This document shows, one piece after another, positions 62,005-64,000 of a stretch of DNA of 64,000 nt (positions are counted from its first letter, which is position 1; the number at the start of each line of letters is the position of its first letter). Source of the stretch: Saccharomyces mikatae IFO 1815. Its lineage: Eukaryota; Ascomycota; Saccharomycetes; Saccharomycetales; Saccharomycetaceae. Location: contig NC_079270.1 of NCBI RefSeq assembly GCF_947241705.1, forward strand, positions 992,001-1,056,000. Reading direction: 5' to 3'. The translations under genes and the position numbers were made by a program. The notes below the pieces were generated by a model. It was not told the origin of the DNA and searched no databases. It saw only the letters and a list, made by a program, of their open reading frames with translations.

Positions 62005-62396
62005 GTTAGTGTTGGAATAAGTGATTACTACTATACATTTATTCATATAAATTGGTGTAGTTGATGACAAACATTCTTTAACATGATACTAATAATGTTG
62101 GATAAATGAATACAAACATTCTTATGATGATACCAATTAAATTGGAGTAGGCAAATTCTAATAATAGAATTTCCTGCATAAGTAAGATAAAGATCTATTA
62201 ATTGACCTGAACTTAGTATATAAGAAGATGAGTTATCGCCAAAATTCTATCATCAATGTTCTGAATTATGTCTGAACCATTGGATTTAATATAACCAATC
62301 AACGTGTGTTTTATATACCTCTCTTATATAAATTAAGAAGGAACGACTTATTCTTAATTATTACAACTTACTAAACAACTAATTATCAACAGTTAG
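62005..62396. mobile_element. Solo LTR of a Ty1/copia-type element (fossil)
   Basis: The 382-bp unit at 62,010-62,391 begins TGTTGGAATA and ends ATCAACA, the TG...CA ends of Ty1/Ty2/Ty4-type LTRs. It is flanked by a perfect 5-bp target duplication, GTTAG, at 62,005-62,009 and 62,392-62,396. The length is closer to the tau LTR of the Ty4/Tsu4 group (about 370 bp) than to delta (about 334 bp). A 12-bp motif (ACAAACATTCTT) occurs twice inside, at 62,067 and 62,112. No internal coding part is present, so the element was lost by LTR-LTR recombination. The intact duplication argues for a fairly young insertion. Confidence 0.85.
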
Positions 62397-62670
62397 CAAT
62401 GGATTATGTAAAAACACCTGCACTGCAAATTATTTTAAAAATCACGCTAAAGAAGAAACAATGCGCCTAATATAAAAAAAGGTTACTGTTTAACGTCGAA
62501 TTTATAACTAGCAGTAACGACAGTATTTTTCTCTGGATTATAATTCCAGGAATATTGTTGGGGTGCAGAGATTTAACACTGAGTATAATTTAGATCGTAT
62601 ATCATTATGAAAAGTTTTATTTACAAACAAGTGAAGCAACGCTACTGTAGTAAAATATCCTTAATCTCAT
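62397..62670. other. Region between the solo LTR and the epimerase 3' end
   Basis: This 274 bp of AT-rich sequence lies past the epimerase stop codon and includes its likely 3' end. Nothing else is recognised. Confidence 0.5.
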
Positions 62671-63699
62671 CTAAATACCGAAACGGTACTGAGTCTTCGA
62701 AGTGTATACTTTGCCGCGCTTCAAAAGAACACAATCTCTCCATTCATCACGGTTAATGGCATCAACATATCTGCCTTGTTGAACGGCAAATCCCGATCTT
62801 GGTACAAATTTGCCACATAGATTGTCACCAGTATACAGATGGACTGTTGGTTCTGTCGTGGAAACCTCAAAGTGGAGATGCGACTCTGGATGATAGGCCT
62901 TGAAAACGGGAACCAACTTGTTTACACCCACAGAGTCGGTAGACTTCAAATTTTTGTTGGCATCGATAATGAAAGTGCAATCAAACACAGGTTCATTATC
63001 CTTCAAAACAGTAGGTTCAGCAGAATCAAAAGTAGCGATATTCCTTTCAACGAACTTTCCGGTTGGAAGTAATGCCCCCTCTGTAACATCTAGCGATTTG
63101 TTCGAGCAGACCCTAACTTCGGTACCACATATGGACTTTTCATTCTTGACCTTGTTCAGGTTGAAATAAGAGTGGTTGGTCATATTGATTGGTGTAGCAT
63201 CTCCGCGAACCAGCTGCGCTTGATATTCCATGTCCAAAGTCATCTCAGCGACATTCAAGGTGTATTTTACTGAAACTTCTAAATCACCGGGGAATTCATT
63301 TGGGTTGGGTTGGGTATGATCATCCAACAACTTGAACTTAACAACGTAAACTCCTTTGGAAGGATTCTCGACAGGACCTGCTGTATACTGCTTGAGGTTC
63401 AAAGAACTGACACTGCTGTGATTTGTGTTACCGCAATTGTTAACAGTCAACTTGTGAGGACCATCTTCCAAACTGAAAATACCCTTGGCAATACGGTTGG
63501 CATAACGACCGACGGTAGCACCCATCATATTACCATCTGTTAAATAGTCTTCTACGTTTGAATATCCTTGAACAACCGATTGATTATTTACCCTCAAATC
63601 CACTAGAGTAGCACCAAGTGGTGCGATGGTGGCTTGAAACCTTTTTTCATCACCAATTGTGATCACTCCGTATTTGTTATTGCTGTCACTGTTTGTCAT
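62671..63699 (-). CDS. YNR071C/YHR210C-type aldose 1-epimerase
   Basis: The protein has 342 residues, the length of S. cerevisiae YNR071C, and is very similar to it as I recall. It has the galactose mutarotase fold of the Gal10 C-terminal domain: [32 protein letters not shown] with the catalytic-type histidine, and the sugar-site segment [18 protein letters not shown]. The position where mutarotases carry the catalytic Glu (SGFAVE in Gal10) reads SGFAVQ, with Gln at residue 307. The gene should interconvert alpha and beta sugar anomers, but the Gln raises doubt. In S. cerevisiae its relatives are at the ends of chromosomes XIV and VIII, not XV. The reading frame is intact. Confidence 0.9.
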   Translation of the reverse strand: MTNSDSNNKYGVITIGDEKRFQATIAPLGATLVDLRVNNQSVVQGYSNVEDYLTDGNMMGATVGRYANRIAKGIFSLEDGPHKLTVNNCGNTNHSSVSSLNLKQYTAGPVENPSKGVYVVKFKLLDDHTQPNPNEFPGDLEVSVKYTLNVAEMTLDMEYQAQLVRGDATPINMTNHSYFNLNKVKNEKSICGTEVRVCSNKSLDVTEGALLPTGKFVERNIATFDSAEPTVLKDNEPVFDCTFIIDANKNLKSTDSVGVNKLVPVFKAYHPESHLHFEVSTTEPTVHLYTGDNLCGKFVPRSGFAVQQGRYVDAINRDEWRDCVLLKRGKVYTSKTQYRFGI

Positions 63700-64000
63700 T
63701 TGTTGTTTGTTATATATTTGTTGTTCTTTTTTCGCTGTTTGTCATATAACTTGATCAGATAAGCTATCAAAACTCAACCTGATTCCTATTTATATGTCTT
63801 AAAGTATTCTTGGTACGTAGAAAATACTTTCGTTTTCATTACCTATTGCTGTACCTCCCCGCATTAGAATAGGTTATATCAGAAGCACGGGGTAGAAAGT
63901 TTATTTCATGGTACCACTTAATGTGCTAGGCTGTCAGATATTTCTGGTTGATTTCCTTATGATCAGTCAGCTACACAACGGAAACATAGTAAACAAGAAG
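63700..64000. other. Epimerase promoter region to the window end
   Basis: This 301 bp upstream of the epimerase has AT-rich TATA-like sequence near 63,788 and a Mig1-like site. No full Gal4 site (CGG-N11-CCG) is visible. Confidence 0.5.
63857..63866 (-). promoter_or_regulatory. Mig1-like site before the epimerase gene
   Basis: The minus strand reads TAATGCGGGG, fitting the Mig1 core (AT-rich flank followed by SYGGGG) apart from the fifth AT position. It lies 158 bp upstream of the ATG. Glucose repression is plausible for a sugar gene but is inferred. Confidence 0.4.

Overview
The window is yeast nuclear DNA. Genes are compact, AT-rich (roughly 60% A+T) and free of introns, with long low-complexity Ser/Asn/Gln tracts in the regulatory proteins. 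The gene order is, gene for gene, the right arm of Saccharomyces cerevisiae chromosome XV from MSC6 (YOR354C) to PHR1 (YOR386W). The proteins resemble those of S. cerevisiae as I remember them but carry many substitutions (PHR1, FRE3, NUD1, PIP2 and ATF1 are clearly diverged). I therefore read it as another Saccharomyces sensu stricto species rather than S. cerevisiae. I cannot name the species from the sequence alone.

Layout. 0-26 kb holds the 5' end of MSC6, then GDS1, CIR2, SNX3, HAP5, VTS1, PDE2, PRT1, PRE10, PIP2, a YOR365C-type membrane protein, SCP1 and RAD17. 26-41 kb holds RPS12, MRS6, GPB1, NDD1, NUD1, ALD4 and GDH1. 41-50 kb holds ATF1, the AMF1-type transporter and RDR1, spaced by long gene-poor intervals. 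From about 50 kb the region turns subtelomeric in character. It has a 3.5 kb gap, a FRE3-type ferric reductase, a YOR385W/DIA1 relative and PHR1. A 2.5 kb gap then carries a solo LTR, followed by a YNR071C-type aldose 1-epimerase, which in S. cerevisiae lies on another chromosome end.

How the genes relate. There are no operons. Several genes belong to one physiology: respiratory and carbon-source control (HAP5, CIR2, ALD4, PIP2, the epimerase), cAMP/PKA signalling (PDE2, GPB1), cell-cycle and checkpoint control (NDD1, NUD1, RAD17), translation and proteolysis (PRT1, RPS12, PRE10), and metal or drug response at the distal end (FRE3, RDR1). Readable promoter sites fit known regulation: an exact oleate response element before PIP2, an exact PACE before PRE10, an exact Leu3 palindrome before GDH1, an SBF-type site before NDD1, Aft-type sites before FRE3 and exact 11-bp ARS consensus matches in two distal gaps.

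I found no convincing new biological system. The most notable points are the missing FIT2/FIT3/FRE5 block, the transplanted epimerase gene with Gln in place of the expected catalytic Glu, a clean solo LTR with its target duplication, a GC-rich tandem repeat before the AMF1-type gene, and a perfect 12-bp inverted repeat between GDH1 and ATF1.
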